A DNA stretch of 64,000 bases from Numida meleagris (GCF_002078875.1 NC_034411.1:52667069-52731068), one strand, 5' to 3'; shown: positions 1 to 11,754, counted from the stretch's first letter. A program made the numbers and translations. Notes: generated by a model from the sequence alone, not told the origin.

Positions 1-1844
1 GGAGGAGCGCACGGAGCTTTAACTGTGTAAGGTTGCATCAACTACGGCAAAGGTTCAATCACAGGGATGTTAGTTCTCATTCTGTACCACTCAGTTAACA
101 GGCGCTGTAGCAGGATATTTTATTTTGTTTGTTCCTTCATTTTACGTCTATTACTGTCAGAGAACATGACCTAACATTTTTAGAAGTATTGAAATGATGT
201 GGATTTTCCACAGAAAGCAGGATCTCCCAGCACATTCTAACATTCCATGTTTTCACCTCTTCAGAATCCTTGTTCCACAGCTGCAGCCAGTAAGAGAGGA
301 ATGCTTTATTTCCACTACTTACCTTTTCCTGGACTTTCTAAGGTGCATTACCAAAAATCATTACAATCTAAGCTGAAGTCAAATGCTGTGAGTAAGTATA
401 AAGAACAAAACATGGAAGAAGGAGCTTAACACAAAAGGTTTTCCTGAATCTTGATTAAAATGAGATATTTCACTCAGTCTCTCTGAAAGTTTCTTCTTCC
501 TCATATTTAGAACTATGCAGAGGAGAATAGTAATAATTTAAGAAGTACTTAGCATTTTATGCATTTTTCATATATTAAAAGGAAAAGAAATCGTCCCATT
601 GAAAGTAGTTTAAATGGCTCTTAGTATTGCGTTGCTTATATTTCACTTGCAGTACACATCTAGCGCACTACTCTTGGAGAATTTTTATACTATTTCAGAA
701 TTAATAGGGACACTGAGATCAAGTACCTTGAGATAAAAATTATTCAAAGCTTTTGATATTAATGAACATAGCAGTACAGGAGATCTGAGAAAGTTCAGCG
801 TGAAGCAAATGTTCCACCTGCCTCCTTGAAGCCTGAATACCTGAGCCCAGGTATTCCCAGCAGTGATTTTGAGCAGAGTGAGCATTGCATATTGCATTAT
901 ACTTCTCAATAGCCTACTGAAGTACTGGCAACCTGCAGATATTGATAAGAGTAATAATAATAGTCTTTCAGTTGGATGACTTTTTTCTTTTTTTGGGGGG
1001 ATGGGTGGGGAAGAGTTGAGTGTCTCTCTCAGTTTTACTCACTGAATGCAATAAAAGGACTTTGGATTATTTATGCTCCAAAACACTAAAAAATTACTTT
1101 GTGATTTCAAGTCCATTGGAATACACCTACTTTAGCTTAACTGAGACCGATAGTAGTTTGTTTCTCCTGAAGCATATATCCCAGTACTACACAATCAACA
1201 ATATTGTATTTTATCCTGTGTAAAGACACTACTAATCCAATTTTTCAGTTTACTCCCACCTAATGTGAAATCATTAGCAAGATGATTTTTTGCCTATGAA
1301 CTGCTCGTGTTTAAGCTGTAACATTTTAAGTGTTACAGAACTAAGAAATGGAAACTGCCAGTTTCCATTTTGCATGAAGTAGTAGAATACTGGTTACTAA
1401 TTGAAGCTCCTTAAACCTCACAAGACTTGTCCACATTTATGAGTACTCTGAAGACGGACAGTCTTCAATACTAGATCAGAAATAAATGAAAACAGAGAGA
1501 AAGTAGTAGAATTTACCATTTAAAGCAGTGGAAACAAAGACAAAGATTAGGCACCTAAATCCTGTTGAAATCTAGCTTCAGCTAAATACCTTAATTTAAA
1601 GGCCAGGTAATAAAAGGATTGTACATACGCAATTCAGTCACATGCTCAGAAGCACACTGGCTAACTAGGAAAATGATGTGTGAATACTTGGTATTAAAAT
1701 ATCAGATATTATGACTTGTGGAACACTTTTGTATCTAGACCCAAGTGTATCGTAGGAAATACAAATAAATAATTGCCTCTAACTAGTTTTCAGATAACCC
1801 GAGAAAGATATATTAACCGCAATTGAATAATAAGGAAGGAATAA
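1..1844. other. AT-rich non-coding DNA, nothing recognised
   Basis: No exon-like reading frame, RNA gene or recognisable interspersed repeat is visible. Open frames on either strand are under 80 codons and start at arbitrary methionines. Short A and T runs and a G-rich run near 996-1010 are the only local structure. Confidence 0.6.
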
Positions 1845-2068
1845 CTTACCCTACTCTGGAGATAAAGGCTCACTAGAAAACTCCCCAGAGGAATCTCCAG
1901 GTGGATATACCTCTCTCTTGGCTGCCAGCCCTTAAATGAGGTTAGGGAGGGGTGGACCTTAGGTCCAACTGTTCTGGTTGCACAGGTGAATTGCTTCCAC
2001 CTGAGATCCCAGGGCTGCATCGTCTCTTCACCAGGTGCCCAATCACTGGTTCAGGATGTAACCTAACA
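1845..2068 (-). repeat. Candidate unclassified LTR-like repeat
   Basis: This patch is clearly more GC-rich than its flanks and reads, on the minus strand, like retroviral LTR U3/R sequence. It starts TGTTAGGTTACATCC at 2068 and runs through a TTTAAGGGC TATA-like stretch and a CCTTTATCTCC segment. I could not find a matching CA end or a target duplication on the left, so the left boundary is a guess. It could equally be ordinary unique sequence. The call rests on composition and a vague resemblance to galliform LTRs. Confidence 0.25.
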
Positions 2069-2835
2069 GTTCCCATACACGAAGAAATAATAAAAGTTGG
2101 TAAAGTGTTTGAAACTCGACAATATATTTTTCTTATATATTGTTGACTGCTGATGACTCTTAATTTACCCTCTCAGAACACCTTATATGTACATTTATCC
2201 TTAAGCAGGAGATAAAAACATCTGATAATATATTATTGTCGTCAGACTAATATAGTCATCATGAATGATCTAATTTATCCAAATTCTACTGAAGCACATT
2301 TTACAGAAATGAAACTGAAAATTTAATTCCATCTTTATCAGTAATAAGGATAAAAATACCGCAGTTATCTGATTAAAATATTATCTTCTAAAGCTTTTTA
2401 GCTGCTTATTTTTTGAAATCTGCACACAAATATTGTCTCAAAAAGCACTGATAATATAAATATTTTTCAATTTTAAAAAGTTCCTATAAACAGAACAAAA
2501 TAAAAAAAAACTGCAAGATTTTTATAATCTAATAACATCAGCTACCTTTGGAAATAATCTTTTTCTAATTAGTACTTGAAATACAACAGTAGGCACAATA
2601 TAAGATGTATGAAGATCTTTACAGAAAAAGAAACTACAACCCCACCATGAGTATTTCACATAGTAAGGACTGTACTTTACTGTGTAGCAAAATAGGTACT
2701 TTACATACTTCTATTCCAAGCTGGGGCAAGACAGACAGATAGACAATTAAAATTCTATTGTTTTCTGACCCAAAGACAGATTTACATAGTTACCAAGACA
2801 TAGTTATCTGAAGTTTCCACTGTTTTTCACCTGAT
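2069..2835. other. AT-rich non-coding DNA, nothing recognised
   Basis: Very AT-rich, with many TAATA and TTTAAA-type stretches. No frame, RNA gene or interspersed repeat is recognised before the CR1 3' end begins at 2836. Confidence 0.6.
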
Positions 2836-3240
2836 ATAGATTCATAGAATCGCCAAGGTTGGAAATGCCCTCCAAGATCATCTAGTACAACCATCCACCT
2901 ACCACCAATATTTCCCTTCTGAACCATGTCCCTTAGTCCAGCATCTAAATATTTTTTGAACATTGACAGTGATGGTGAATTAACCACTTCCCTGGACAGC
3001 CTGTTCCAGTGCCTGGTCACTCTTTCAGCAAATAAATTTTTCCTAATATCTAACCTGAACCTCCCCTGGTGCAACTTGAGGCCATTACCTATTGCTAGTT
3101 ATGCAAGAGAAGAGACTGACCATCACCTTGCCACAGCCTCTTTTCAGGCAGTTATAGAGAGTGATATACCTACCCTAAGTCTCATCCTCTCCAGACTGAG
3201 CAATCCCAGTTTCCTCTGCTGCTCCTTGTAAGACTTGTAG
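2836..3240 (-). mobile_element. CR1 LINE 3' fragment
   Basis: The plus strand begins with the antisense CR1 tail (ATAGATTCATAGAATCG) followed by AAGGTTGGAAATGCCCTCCA, the usual CR1 3' untranslated start read backwards. Further right it carries the antisense of the ORF2 C-terminus. The copy is 5'-truncated at about 3240, with no target duplication seen. Truncation at the 5' end and retention of the 3' end are normal for CR1, which primes reverse transcription at its 3' end. The element is inactive. Confidence 0.9.
2926..3074 (-). pseudogene. CR1 ORF2 C-terminal remnant
   Basis: The minus strand reads [20 protein letters not shown] and then [13 protein letters not shown], matching the extreme C-terminal end of avian CR1 ORF2 downstream of the reverse transcriptase core. 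The apparent start codon lies just upstream of this block and is accidental. The intact ORF2 encodes an endonuclease and reverse transcriptase; neither domain is present here. It is non-functional. Confidence 0.8.
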
Positions 3241-3384
3241 GCTCATATTCTTCTAGACTCACAACATCTCTTAAAATATAAAAATTAACTGTAAGCTAAA
3301 AGATCTCCCAAAAGAGAAGATAAAGTTCTACTATAGTGCATAACACAGTTTCTCATTTTTTTCTCATAAACTCAGCTGGCCCCC

Positions 3385-3914
3385 TGTCATGGTTTTATGA
3401 TTTTTGGTTATTGGAATTCCACATCATAACATCATGTAGTGTATGTACCTGGTTCTCAGAAGAGAAGGACTACTACATTCCCCAGGGGACTTTGCTCCTC
3501 TGTTACCATTTCTGGACAGAGGGAAAAGATAAAAACTTGCAGATCACGAGACCTTGCTCTCTTTCCGCCCGTCTCTCATCCTTGCAGCATCTCGCTCCCC
3601 AGCCGTCTTATCGTCGGTAGTAGAGTAAGGCCTACCTTGATTTTGGGACATTCTCTCTCACTGTATTGGATTTATCAGCTTAAATTGTAATTATATTGTA
3701 TTATAGTGTGTTGTTTTGCATTCCGATATCTTATTTAGTAAATTAGTTTGTTTCTCCTCAGATTGTTGCCGCTGTTCTTTGCTCTCAGGCCCATTTCCCT
3801 ACCCTTTTTTTTTTTTTTTCCCCTTTTCCATTTTCCCTTTCCCTGGGTGTGGGTCTGTGGGTCCCCCGTCCCATTCGTCACAAAACCGGGCTGAGCGCCC
3901 GTAAACCATTGACA
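3385..3914 (+). mobile_element. Solo ERV LTR, copy 1 (530 bp)
   Basis: The ends form an inverted repeat: TGTCATGG on the left and CCATTGACA on the right. The flanks are CCCCC (3380-3384) and CCCCT (3915-3919), a 5-bp target duplication with one mismatch. The body aligns along its length with the copies at 5456-5934 and 41494-42022 in reverse. No primer-binding site, polypurine tract or gag/pol/env sequence adjoins it, so it is a solo LTR left by recombination between two LTRs. Compared with copy 3 it has lost 15 bp around 3529-3536 and gained a run of about 15 T at 3805-3819. A 5-bp duplication fits an ERVL-like (class III) family, but the class is inferred. Confidence 0.88.
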
Positions 3915-5455
3915 CCCCTTCATTTCATCTATGGGTAGACACTAGACGCTATCCTTTGTATAGAGAGACCCCATGAAGTTTACTGCTGTGCAAAGCAGCC
4001 ATCCTGATCCCCATGGAGAAACAAAGCAGGAGCACTATTGCTCTGTGTGATTGCAGCCAGAAAAGAAGCTTGAATTTGGGAAGGAAGAGAACTTTCTGAT
4101 ACTGGAAATATCATACTGAGCAAAGTATGAACGTGCTGGTAGGGTTAGGAGGTGTTCTTTGCTGCCTGTTGGGCAGAGATGAAAACTGTAATCAGGTATG
4201 GAGGAACACAAGGAAGGAAAATTGGGCCCAGAATCTACTGAAAAGGGATGAAAGAACTTGAGAAAAATTGAGGTGTTATACATTGCTTGTAAGGGAAGAG
4301 ACTCCAAATCTCAAAAATCTGTGGTAATCCCAGTATGAAGGTTCCCAGTTAAAGCAGTTCCCATAATCTATTTTCCATACCCAACATCTTTTCCAGGTAT
4401 AATTTTACATTCTCTCTGACTTCTATGTTCATTACATCTTTTTTAAAACTCACTCAAAAATGTTGAATTTTCTCACTCCCAGTGGAAGTAACTCCCAATT
4501 GAAGTAGTAAAAGGCACTGATCACGTTAAAAAATGACTTAATAACATTCTTGCCTCTTCCCAGAGATTGTCAAATGTCTCCTTACCACACAATCCCACCG
4601 CGGTAGTAGCTGCCTAATTAAAATTCTATGTAACTCTTTGAAAAATAAAATTGTATATACTCTATTTTAATATCTTGTTTCCCTTGGATATTTACTAAAT
4701 GCTGCATCTGTATAATATCTGTGGTCTCACAATGCCTAGTGACCATTTTTCTTGCAGACTGCTAGGAGCATATCTCATTGTTGTAGTCATATCCAGCAGC
4801 TGTGCCCTGGTACATACCTTCTCATTTAGGGATAAGTGTATGAAGATGTCAGATGACATTTTGCACAAAGTATCTAGAGCAATTAGTCATCAAAGAAAAG
4901 GTAAGGTTTCTTCTATGAAGGGAGCTTCTTGCTGCAAAGAAAAGGAAAGAAGCATGGCAAGAAGATCCATGCTCCCCTGCTACATTATTAATAGAAAACA
5001 TCTCAAAAACATAAACCATGATTTGCCAGCAGGTATGAGCCAGGATCTGTGTGGAATTTTTCCTCCTTTAAACATATAATGCCTTCCAGTGCTTAATTGG
5101 AATGACAGAACTATTCATTGCTAATGCTGCCCTCAGTGCTCAATCTGTCCCTTCATGAATGATGCATCTGGAGTGGAGCTTCAACAATTTATTGTTTTGA
5201 GTCTTTTTGACACAAATGAGCTCTCTGAGATCTTTCAAGTGTCATTCAAGAAGTCTAAGACAGGCCTTTTCAATCATCAGTTTCCTATAAGCATATGGTA
5301 CCTTTGAAATTTCCATGAAACTTTTTTCTTGTCAAGTACATATTTAAAGAAAGCATGATTTATCACTTCACTACATGACACACAGCATATGGTTAAATTG
5401 CCTTCAGGATATTTAGTTCATTGAACACATAGGGCTTACTTATGGTTTTTACCAT
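3915..5455. other. Non-coding DNA between two solo LTRs
   Basis: No interspersed repeat or exon is recognised. A 127-codon plus-strand frame at 4699-5079 is the longest here. It has no recognisable domain, an ordinary AT-biased composition and no splice context, and I treat it as chance. Confidence 0.55.
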
Positions 5456-5934
5456 TGTCAACGGTTTACGGGCGCTAGGCCCGATTCCGTGACGAAGGGG
5501 ACGGGGGACCCACGGGCCCACGTCCCGGGAAAAGGGGAAAAGGGAAAAGGGTAGGGAGATGGCCCTGAGANNNNNNNNNNNNNNNNNNNNNNNNNNNNNN
5601 NNNNNNNNNNNNNNNNNNNNNNNNNNNNNNNNNNNNNNNNNNNNNNNNNNNNNNNNNNNNNNNNNNNNNNNNNNNNNNNNNNNNNNNNNNNNNNNNNNNN
5701 NNNNNNNNNNNNNNNNNNNNNNNNNNNNNNNNNNNNNNNNNNNNNNNNNNNNNNNNNNNNNNNNNNNNNNNNNNNNNNNNAGCTTTTATCTTTTCCCTCC
5801 GGCTGGAAAATGGTAACAGAGGAGCAAAGTACCGTGAGGACTGTAGTAGTCCTTCTCTTCTGAGAACCAGGTATATCCACTACATGATGTTATGATGTGG
5901 AATACCAATAACCAAAAATCACAAAACCATGACA
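5456..5934 (-). mobile_element. Solo ERV LTR, copy 2, interrupted by gap
   Basis: Same family as 3385-3914 and 41494-42022, in reverse orientation. Ends are TGTCAACGG (left) and CCATGACA (right), with a perfect 5-bp target duplication ACCAT at 5451-5455 and 5935-5939. The middle is replaced by 210 N. Copy 3 has about 260 bases between the matching gap edges, so either the gap is undersized or this copy carries a deletion. No internal retroviral sequence is visible outside the gap. Confidence 0.88.
5571..5780. other. Assembly gap (210 N)
   Basis: A run of N lies wholly inside a solo LTR, probably because the assembler could not separate near-identical copies of this LTR. Any reading frame drawn across it is meaningless. 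Confidence 0.98.
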
Positions 5935-7679
5935 ACCATTTCTTTTTCTCATCCACTGTACAATTAGATATGACCTTAAAGTAATAAATTATTTGACATT
6001 AAAAGATTGGTGGCAGTCCAGACCACTGGCAGTATGACTTAACTCAGCTTTAAGTTTATCTTCCTGTAATCCCTTTTAATGTCAAAATCGTTCCTGGATC
6101 TGAAGTAATAACAGTATTCCAAATACATATTTGTCTTAAAATATATAAACCTGGTTTAGAAAGTCAATCATTTGATTGTACAGTGTAACTCACTTGCTGT
6201 CATGTTTAATGTAATTTTTATATGCCTATGTGGCCCTAAATGGAGTATTGTGGAAATATGTGACTAAGGGAGGCTGAAATCCTGAGATACTGGCACAAGT
6301 GATAGTTCAGAGCTATTGTGCATGCAGTTAACTGGACACATATTATTACTTTTAGAAATGGAAAAAAAAAAACTGTCAGCCTATGTTTATTTTTTTTCAG
6401 CCTATTTTTTTTGTCAGCCTATGTTTTGTTTATTTATTTATTTAGCATGTAGTAGTAAAGTTGAATTTAGTTTGTACTGAGACACTGCTCACTGTTTTAG
6501 TCATTTTAAAATGCAGTCTGCATTGTGCTTAAGAAGCTTACTGCAGGGAGCCTTGACAGCCTGATACTTAGCTCTATCAATGTTCAATGAGGAATGAAAT
6601 ACAACTGGCCTTCTCATATGTATGCAATCAACAATTGCAAATTAGGCAAGTAGAGCAATTTTTAAAGTATTCAGTTATAACTGAATGCACATTTAGACCA
6701 CATTACCATGGTGAAGTTTGTGTGCAGGAAGGGAAGTCTGCAAACTATTTAAGTTGTCTGCATGTGCTAGGTTTAAACTGCACTCAGGTGATTTCCACAG
6801 TTCTCAGGGGGCAAAATGATGACTACAGGACCTTGGTGTGTGATACTGAATTAAAGATATTGTTGCATTTTTAGTTCAACATTTTTTTTGCCAGCAGAGA
6901 ACCTTACTCATATGAGCTCTCATTCTTTTATCAGAACTTAGTCGCATAGTGACAAAAGGCTGTTGCACAACACAGTATAGGTATCATTTCATGTCTCTGA
7001 AGCTGAACATTTATTCATGTGAAACCGTAAGTTGGTGTCCAGAGAGTACAGAAACACTCACTATAATTCTGACAATATCTTAAAATCCAGCAGTTCTTTG
7101 CAAGCATGAACGTCAACACAGTCTCTGTGGATATTTCCAGACACTGTTTTGTCTCAAACATTGTGTTGTTGGAAATAGTTTTTTATTAACGCTCAAACAT
7201 AAGAATTCTCTTGAAAATAACAACATTAGCAACTTCTCTTAGAAGCAAAGAGATGACACACTGTTTCCAACATCATTTTCTCTCATGACTGTGCATAAAT
7301 ACAGCAGCTGGTTGTCTTCACAAGATAGATGTGGTATAATTCAGACATTAAAATACTGCATGAAAAGAGGGTGACAGGATTACAAGGAAAACAAAGTCTC
7401 CAAGGCTTTGTCATGAAATGATGTCTACCTGGCTTGTGTAAAATATGAGATTTGTAGCAAATTTTGACATTGAATTTGATGATTCCTCAACATTTAATTG
7501 ATACTGGTGGTTATCATTCATCTTCAGGTAATTTTTATTATATTCAGAAGGAGCTAACATGAGTTTAAATGAGGTAATATGAAATAATATGCATGTGTAC
7601 ATCTTTATCTAATTTGACTAGATGATGCAAACCACAGGTGAAGTGAAAACCATTTCTGAGCATTCCCTTTCAGAAAGGT
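5935..7679. other. AT-rich non-coding DNA
   Basis: No exon or interspersed repeat is recognised. It contains the short triplicated segment at 6375-6428 and a small TTTA run at 6427-6445. A 95-codon plus frame at 6587-6874 shows no domain. Confidence 0.55.
6375..6428 (+). repeat. Threefold CAGCCTAT plus T-run repeat
   Basis: Three successive units start GTCAGCCTATGTTT, CAGCCTATTTTT and GTCAGCCTATGTTTTG, separated by T runs. Unit lengths are about 23, 15 and 16 bases. It looks like local slippage duplication. Confidence 0.7.
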
Positions 7680-9050
7680 AGAATCATAGGATCACCAAGG
7701 TTGGAAAATACCTCTAAGATCATCCAGTCCAACTGCTCACCTATCACCAATATTTCCCACTAAACCATGTACTTCAGTACAATATCTAAACACTTCTTGA
7801 ACACCTCCAGAGACGGTGACTCCACCACCTCCCTGTGCAGCCCGTTCCAGCACCCGACCACTTTCTCGGAGAAGAATTATTTCCTAATGTCCAACCTGAA
7901 TCTCCCTGATGCAACTTGAGGCCATTTCCTCTAGTTCTATTACTAGTTAAATGGGAGAAGAGGCTCACCCCCACCTCACCACATCCTCATTTCAGGCAGT
8001 TGTAGAGAGTAATAAGGTCTCTCCCAAGCCTCCTCTTCTCCAAACTGAACAATCCCAGCAATCTCAGCTGCTCCTCGTAAGTCCTCCACTCCAGACCCCT
8101 CACCAGGTTCACTGCCCTTCTCTGAACATGCTCCAGGACCTTGATGTCTTTCTTGTAATGAGAGGCCCACATATTCAGTGTTCAGCCTCACTAGGGCACA
8201 ATGCAAAGGGGCTCTGAAGGGCCTTCCTACCCCCAGGCAGATCAACACTTCCTGCCAACTTGGCATCATCTGCTAAATTACCTAAGGTGCACTCAATACC
8301 CTCATCCAGGTCATTGAGCAGGACAGGCCCCGATACCAACCCCTGGGGAACACCACCTGTGATCAGTCACCAGCTCCATTCATCACCACTCTCTGGGCCC
8401 AGCCCTCCAGCCAGTTCTTTACCCAGCAAAGAGTGTACCTGTCCAAGCCATGGGCTGCCAGCTTCTCCAGGAGAATACTGTGGGAGACAGTGTCGATGGC
8501 TTTGCTGAAGTCTACGTAGACTACATCATTCAGACTACATACGTAGACTACACCATGCCTTTCCTTCATCCACCAGGCATATCACTGGATCATAGAAGGA
8601 GATTAGGTTGGTCAAGCAGGATGTCCTTCATGAACCCATGCTGGCTAGGCCTGATCCCCCAGTTGTCCTGCACGTGCCACATGATCTGACTCAAGATGAT
8701 CTGCTCTGTAACCTTTCCTGGCACCGAGGTCAGGCTGACTGGTCTGTCATTCCCCCGATCCTCCTTACGACCCTTCTTGTAGATGGGAGTCACACTGGCA
8801 GGCCTCCAATCCTCTGAGACCTCTCTGATTGAACAGGAATGCTGATAGAAGATGGAAAGCAGCTTGGTTATCACCTCCGCCAGCTCCCTCAACATCCTCA
8901 GGTGGATCCTGTCAGGTCCCATGGACATGACAGTCCAGGTTGAGTAGTAGGTCTCTAACTGTTTCCACCTGAATTTTGGGAGGTTTATTCTACTCCCTAT
9001 CTGAGACTTCAAGGTCAGAGTGGCACCCTGAGGAGTCATTTGTCAGGTCA
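7680..9050 (-). mobile_element. CR1 LINE, 1.37 kb, 5'-truncated
   Basis: The longest CR1 in the window, inserted antisense. The 3' tail is at the left edge (GTAGAATCATAGGATCACC), followed by the 3' untranslated region and then, moving right, the ORF2 C-terminus and the reverse transcriptase core. The left part (about 7680-7940) has the usual CACCTCCCTG and CCAGCACCCGACCAC-type segments. It is truncated at about 9050, well short of the roughly 4.5 kb of a full CR1, so the endonuclease and ORF1 are missing. Frameshifts break ORF2 into several pieces. Confidence 0.93.
7987..9039 (-). pseudogene. Broken CR1 ORF2 (reverse transcriptase)
   Basis: Three separate minus-strand frames carry recognisable pieces. 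8590-9039 has MGPDRIHLRMLRELAEVITK, then IREVSEDWRPASVTPIYKKG and PVSLTSVPGKV, the fingers/palm entry of CR1 reverse transcriptase. 8363-8569 has VVYVDFSKAIDTVSHSILLE, which is RT motif A with its catalytic aspartate. 7987-8172 has a [20 protein letters not shown] segment from the C-terminal region. Frameshifts separate the pieces, and a 27-base local duplication lies next to motif A. No FADD (motif C) frame was seen in the intact pieces. It cannot encode an active enzyme. Confidence 0.88.
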
Positions 9051-9256
9051 ATTCTTCAAATGAATAGCAGGGTTCACAATTCTAGTGATTGCTTCACAGA
9101 CTAATGCTAGTTTGCTTAACTGTCAGTTTGGATATAACACTGATGGTCTTCGGACTAGCACCCTATCAGGAACACTGAGATATGACTCATTAATATAGCC
9201 AAGCCGATACTGTTCCAAGAAACACTTTCAGTTCATAAGCAGAAACTGGCATTTCT

Positions 9257-9362
9257 ATAGATTCACAGCATGGTGTGAAGGACTGGAAGGGTTGAGCAAA
9301 AGCCCTTTAGTTCACTTTCCTGATCAAAGCAGGTCCTATTAGAGCAGACTGTGCAGTACCAT
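9257..9362 (-). mobile_element. Degenerate CR1 3' end
   Basis: The plus strand reads ATAGATTCACAGCATGG, then GGACTGGAAGGG, CCCTTTAGTTCACTTTCCTG and ATCAAAGCAGGTCC. This follows the order of an older CR1 subfamily tail (tail octamer, first 3' UTR block, CTGCTCAAAGCAGG block), heavily diverged. It starts about 200 bases right of the previous CR1 and is a separate, older insertion. The right boundary is uncertain. Confidence 0.5.
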
Positions 9363-11754
9363 GTGTGAAGGATAACCACTGCTTCTCTTAGAAACTTCCC
9401 TTTCAATTCATATAGACAGTAAATAAAATCAAATTGTAAAAAAAGAACAACATTTTCCATGCAATCCATCTCCTCAAGTGAAATACAGTACCGTGGTCTG
9501 AGACAGTCTAAACAGCAGCCACCAACCCTAATCTCTCAGTTCTATAGCAGGCTCTGAGTTTTGAGATATCACTTTATCTTTCAGTGATGTTTTTCTTCTT
9601 TCATTTTGCCAGGTGTTTATCTTAAACTTCTAAGGTATTTGGTAAAAGTATTACACTCTGCTGTACATGTAGAAAGAGATGTTGGTACACTCCTTATCTT
9701 GACCTCCTGGTTCCTAACAAGACTGAAATGTGTTCACAGAAGTACAGTGAAAAGTGAACTCTTAACAAGACAGCAGATCACTCTGTGGAACAAAGCAGTA
9801 GGTTATTTTTTAAACATTGTGTTTCCATTCACATCAATTGACAGGAAAAAAAAAGATTTTTAAGCAAATACTTTTACACTAATTATGTACATGTCATGAT
9901 ATAAATAACATGAAAAAACTGGCAGTAAACCTCACAACTTCTTTTAAGAGTGGAACTGTAGCAACGCAGACTAAAGTAGGTCAAATGTTCTATGACATAC
10001 ATTGTGAGATAGCTAAGATGTTAGGAAAAGGGTGTTTCTTTTAATTTTTTATTTGGATGACAGATTTTTATATTAAGTTTATAGCTTTCTTATAATATGA
10101 GAAAACTGGAGATGGAGAATTGGAGGGGTGTAAGGAGTAAGCTAGAGACTGCAGACTTTCTTTAGAAAGAGAACAAATAAGCAGGAAGAATAATCCAATT
10201 GAAGAAGAAAAGGAAAAATGTTGTTTACTTAATCAATAGGGTAAGTACCTAAATAATCAAGAACTTCCCTGCTAGCGTAAGTGAGAATATCAGCTTTCTT
10301 TCTTTCTATTTATATTGCATTAGAAACAAATAATCACCTCTGCCTTTTTTTTGGAGCCTAGGTCTGACAAAATGTTTGTAAGACAATGGAACTTCTGCTT
10401 TGGATGAAATAATTCATATGTGTAAATCTTCGTGCTAGCACACTTCTTAAGCAAGATATAGCGTGGGGAAACTCTACAAATAGCTACAGGTAGATGTTCA
10501 CAAATATAAGTATTGTAAGGACATTGTCCAAGGAAATTTCAGTTTCAACAACATCTGATCCTGAACTTTTTACAGTCCAGAACTCTGAGCTGGGAACTGC
10601 ATGTGAATAGTTTGAACCATGTATATCTGAATGTTATGGGATTATTTGTATAATGCATCTGAACCCAAACTTTCATTCTCAGGTAAGCTCTCATTGCCTG
10701 TGGTTGGTTTTTGCTTTAGGTGGCCTTTCTGGTCTGAATAAAGTTTTGAATGTCAGACTTGGTTTTCCTCTAGATACAATCCGCATATGCCAGGAAACTT
10801 TAGTTTAGCATTTCCTCTCTTTCCAGAAAGGAAGAGAGAATGTGGCACTCAATTCCATAGCACATTCAGAATGGTTTCCACTCTCATATTCAGGGCTCAT
10901 AAGCACCGTTTTTGGATGAATTATTTTGGCCACTTCAACCTATGATTTCTCACATTAGTTCATTGTCTACACAGTGTCTACATTCTGTTTGAAGCTGAGA
11001 TTGAAAGACTGTTATCTATAGAGAGTGAGTGGGAAGGTCTGGGATCAGAAGGTCCAGAAGGAACTGCAGAAGAAGAGATATAAGAATGGGTTTTGCTGTT
11101 GACTCCTGGATCATCAGGTCATCGAGATCACAGCACATCCACATGCAACCTGTCACAACACAAAGATCAGAGGAAAACAATACTAGCTTAAAATAAGGAA
11201 AGACTAAAGTCATTAAGAGCTGATGAAGTGAATATAAAGAACAGGCTTGAAGCTTTAAGTAGCCCAAGCAGAAAGACAGCTAAGGAAGACAGAAAGATAG
11301 ACCTAGGAAGGCAGACAGGGAAAAGTCCTAATTATATATAGAAGTGACATGAAAAAGGGACATCCAAAAAGATCGTATGTAAACCCAGCATCTGGTCACA
11401 TAACTAAGAATCTAAAAGACATACTGCGGACTTGACAGCTGATGTTCCTTACCTTTTGTAAAATCCTGACTACACCACTTGGATATATGCATCTCAGTAT
11501 TAGTAAGCATGTCAGTATGCAAGCATTTGAGTTAATTTCTCACACATTTCTAAGTAGTCACACTCCTTGCTGTAGAGTCCTATGAGATTTTTTGCTTCCT
11601 GGCCCTTATTTCTGTCAGAGAATTCAACAGTTTCTTCCATACAGATGCAAGACATTCTGTCCCCAGATGTTGCCACTCTATTCAGTATTTCATTAGAGGC
11701 AAAGAAAACACAGAATATAGAAGAGCAGGAGGGGCCTCTGCAGATTGCTTCCTA
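9363..11754. other. AT-rich non-coding DNA, nothing recognised
   Basis: No exon, RNA gene or interspersed repeat was identified. Open frames are below 90 codons. Local A-rich and T-rich tracts are common. Confidence 0.55.

Noticed and set aside
3439..3690. Plus frame with PGSQKRRTTTF recurring in minus frames at 5458-5880 and 41701-41968, looking like a conserved protein family
   Set aside because: The conservation is due to the LTR sequence itself. The frame lies within LTR ends, the copies differ by frameshifts, and no LTR of this kind needs a protein there.
4699..5079. 127-codon plus frame, the longest outside repeats on that strand
   Set aside because: No domain, no splice or promoter context, AT-typical composition, and a length within chance expectation for about 7,000 frames in 64 kb.
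8450..8560. Repeated ACGTAGACTACA segments considered as a CRISPR-like or tandem array
   Set aside because: Only two copies, inside a CR1 coding remnant. The organism is a vertebrate.
7951..8817. Plus-strand frames (for example 8260-8508, 8450-8689) overlapping the CR1
   Set aside because: They are antisense shadows of the broken CR1 reverse transcriptase on the minus strand.
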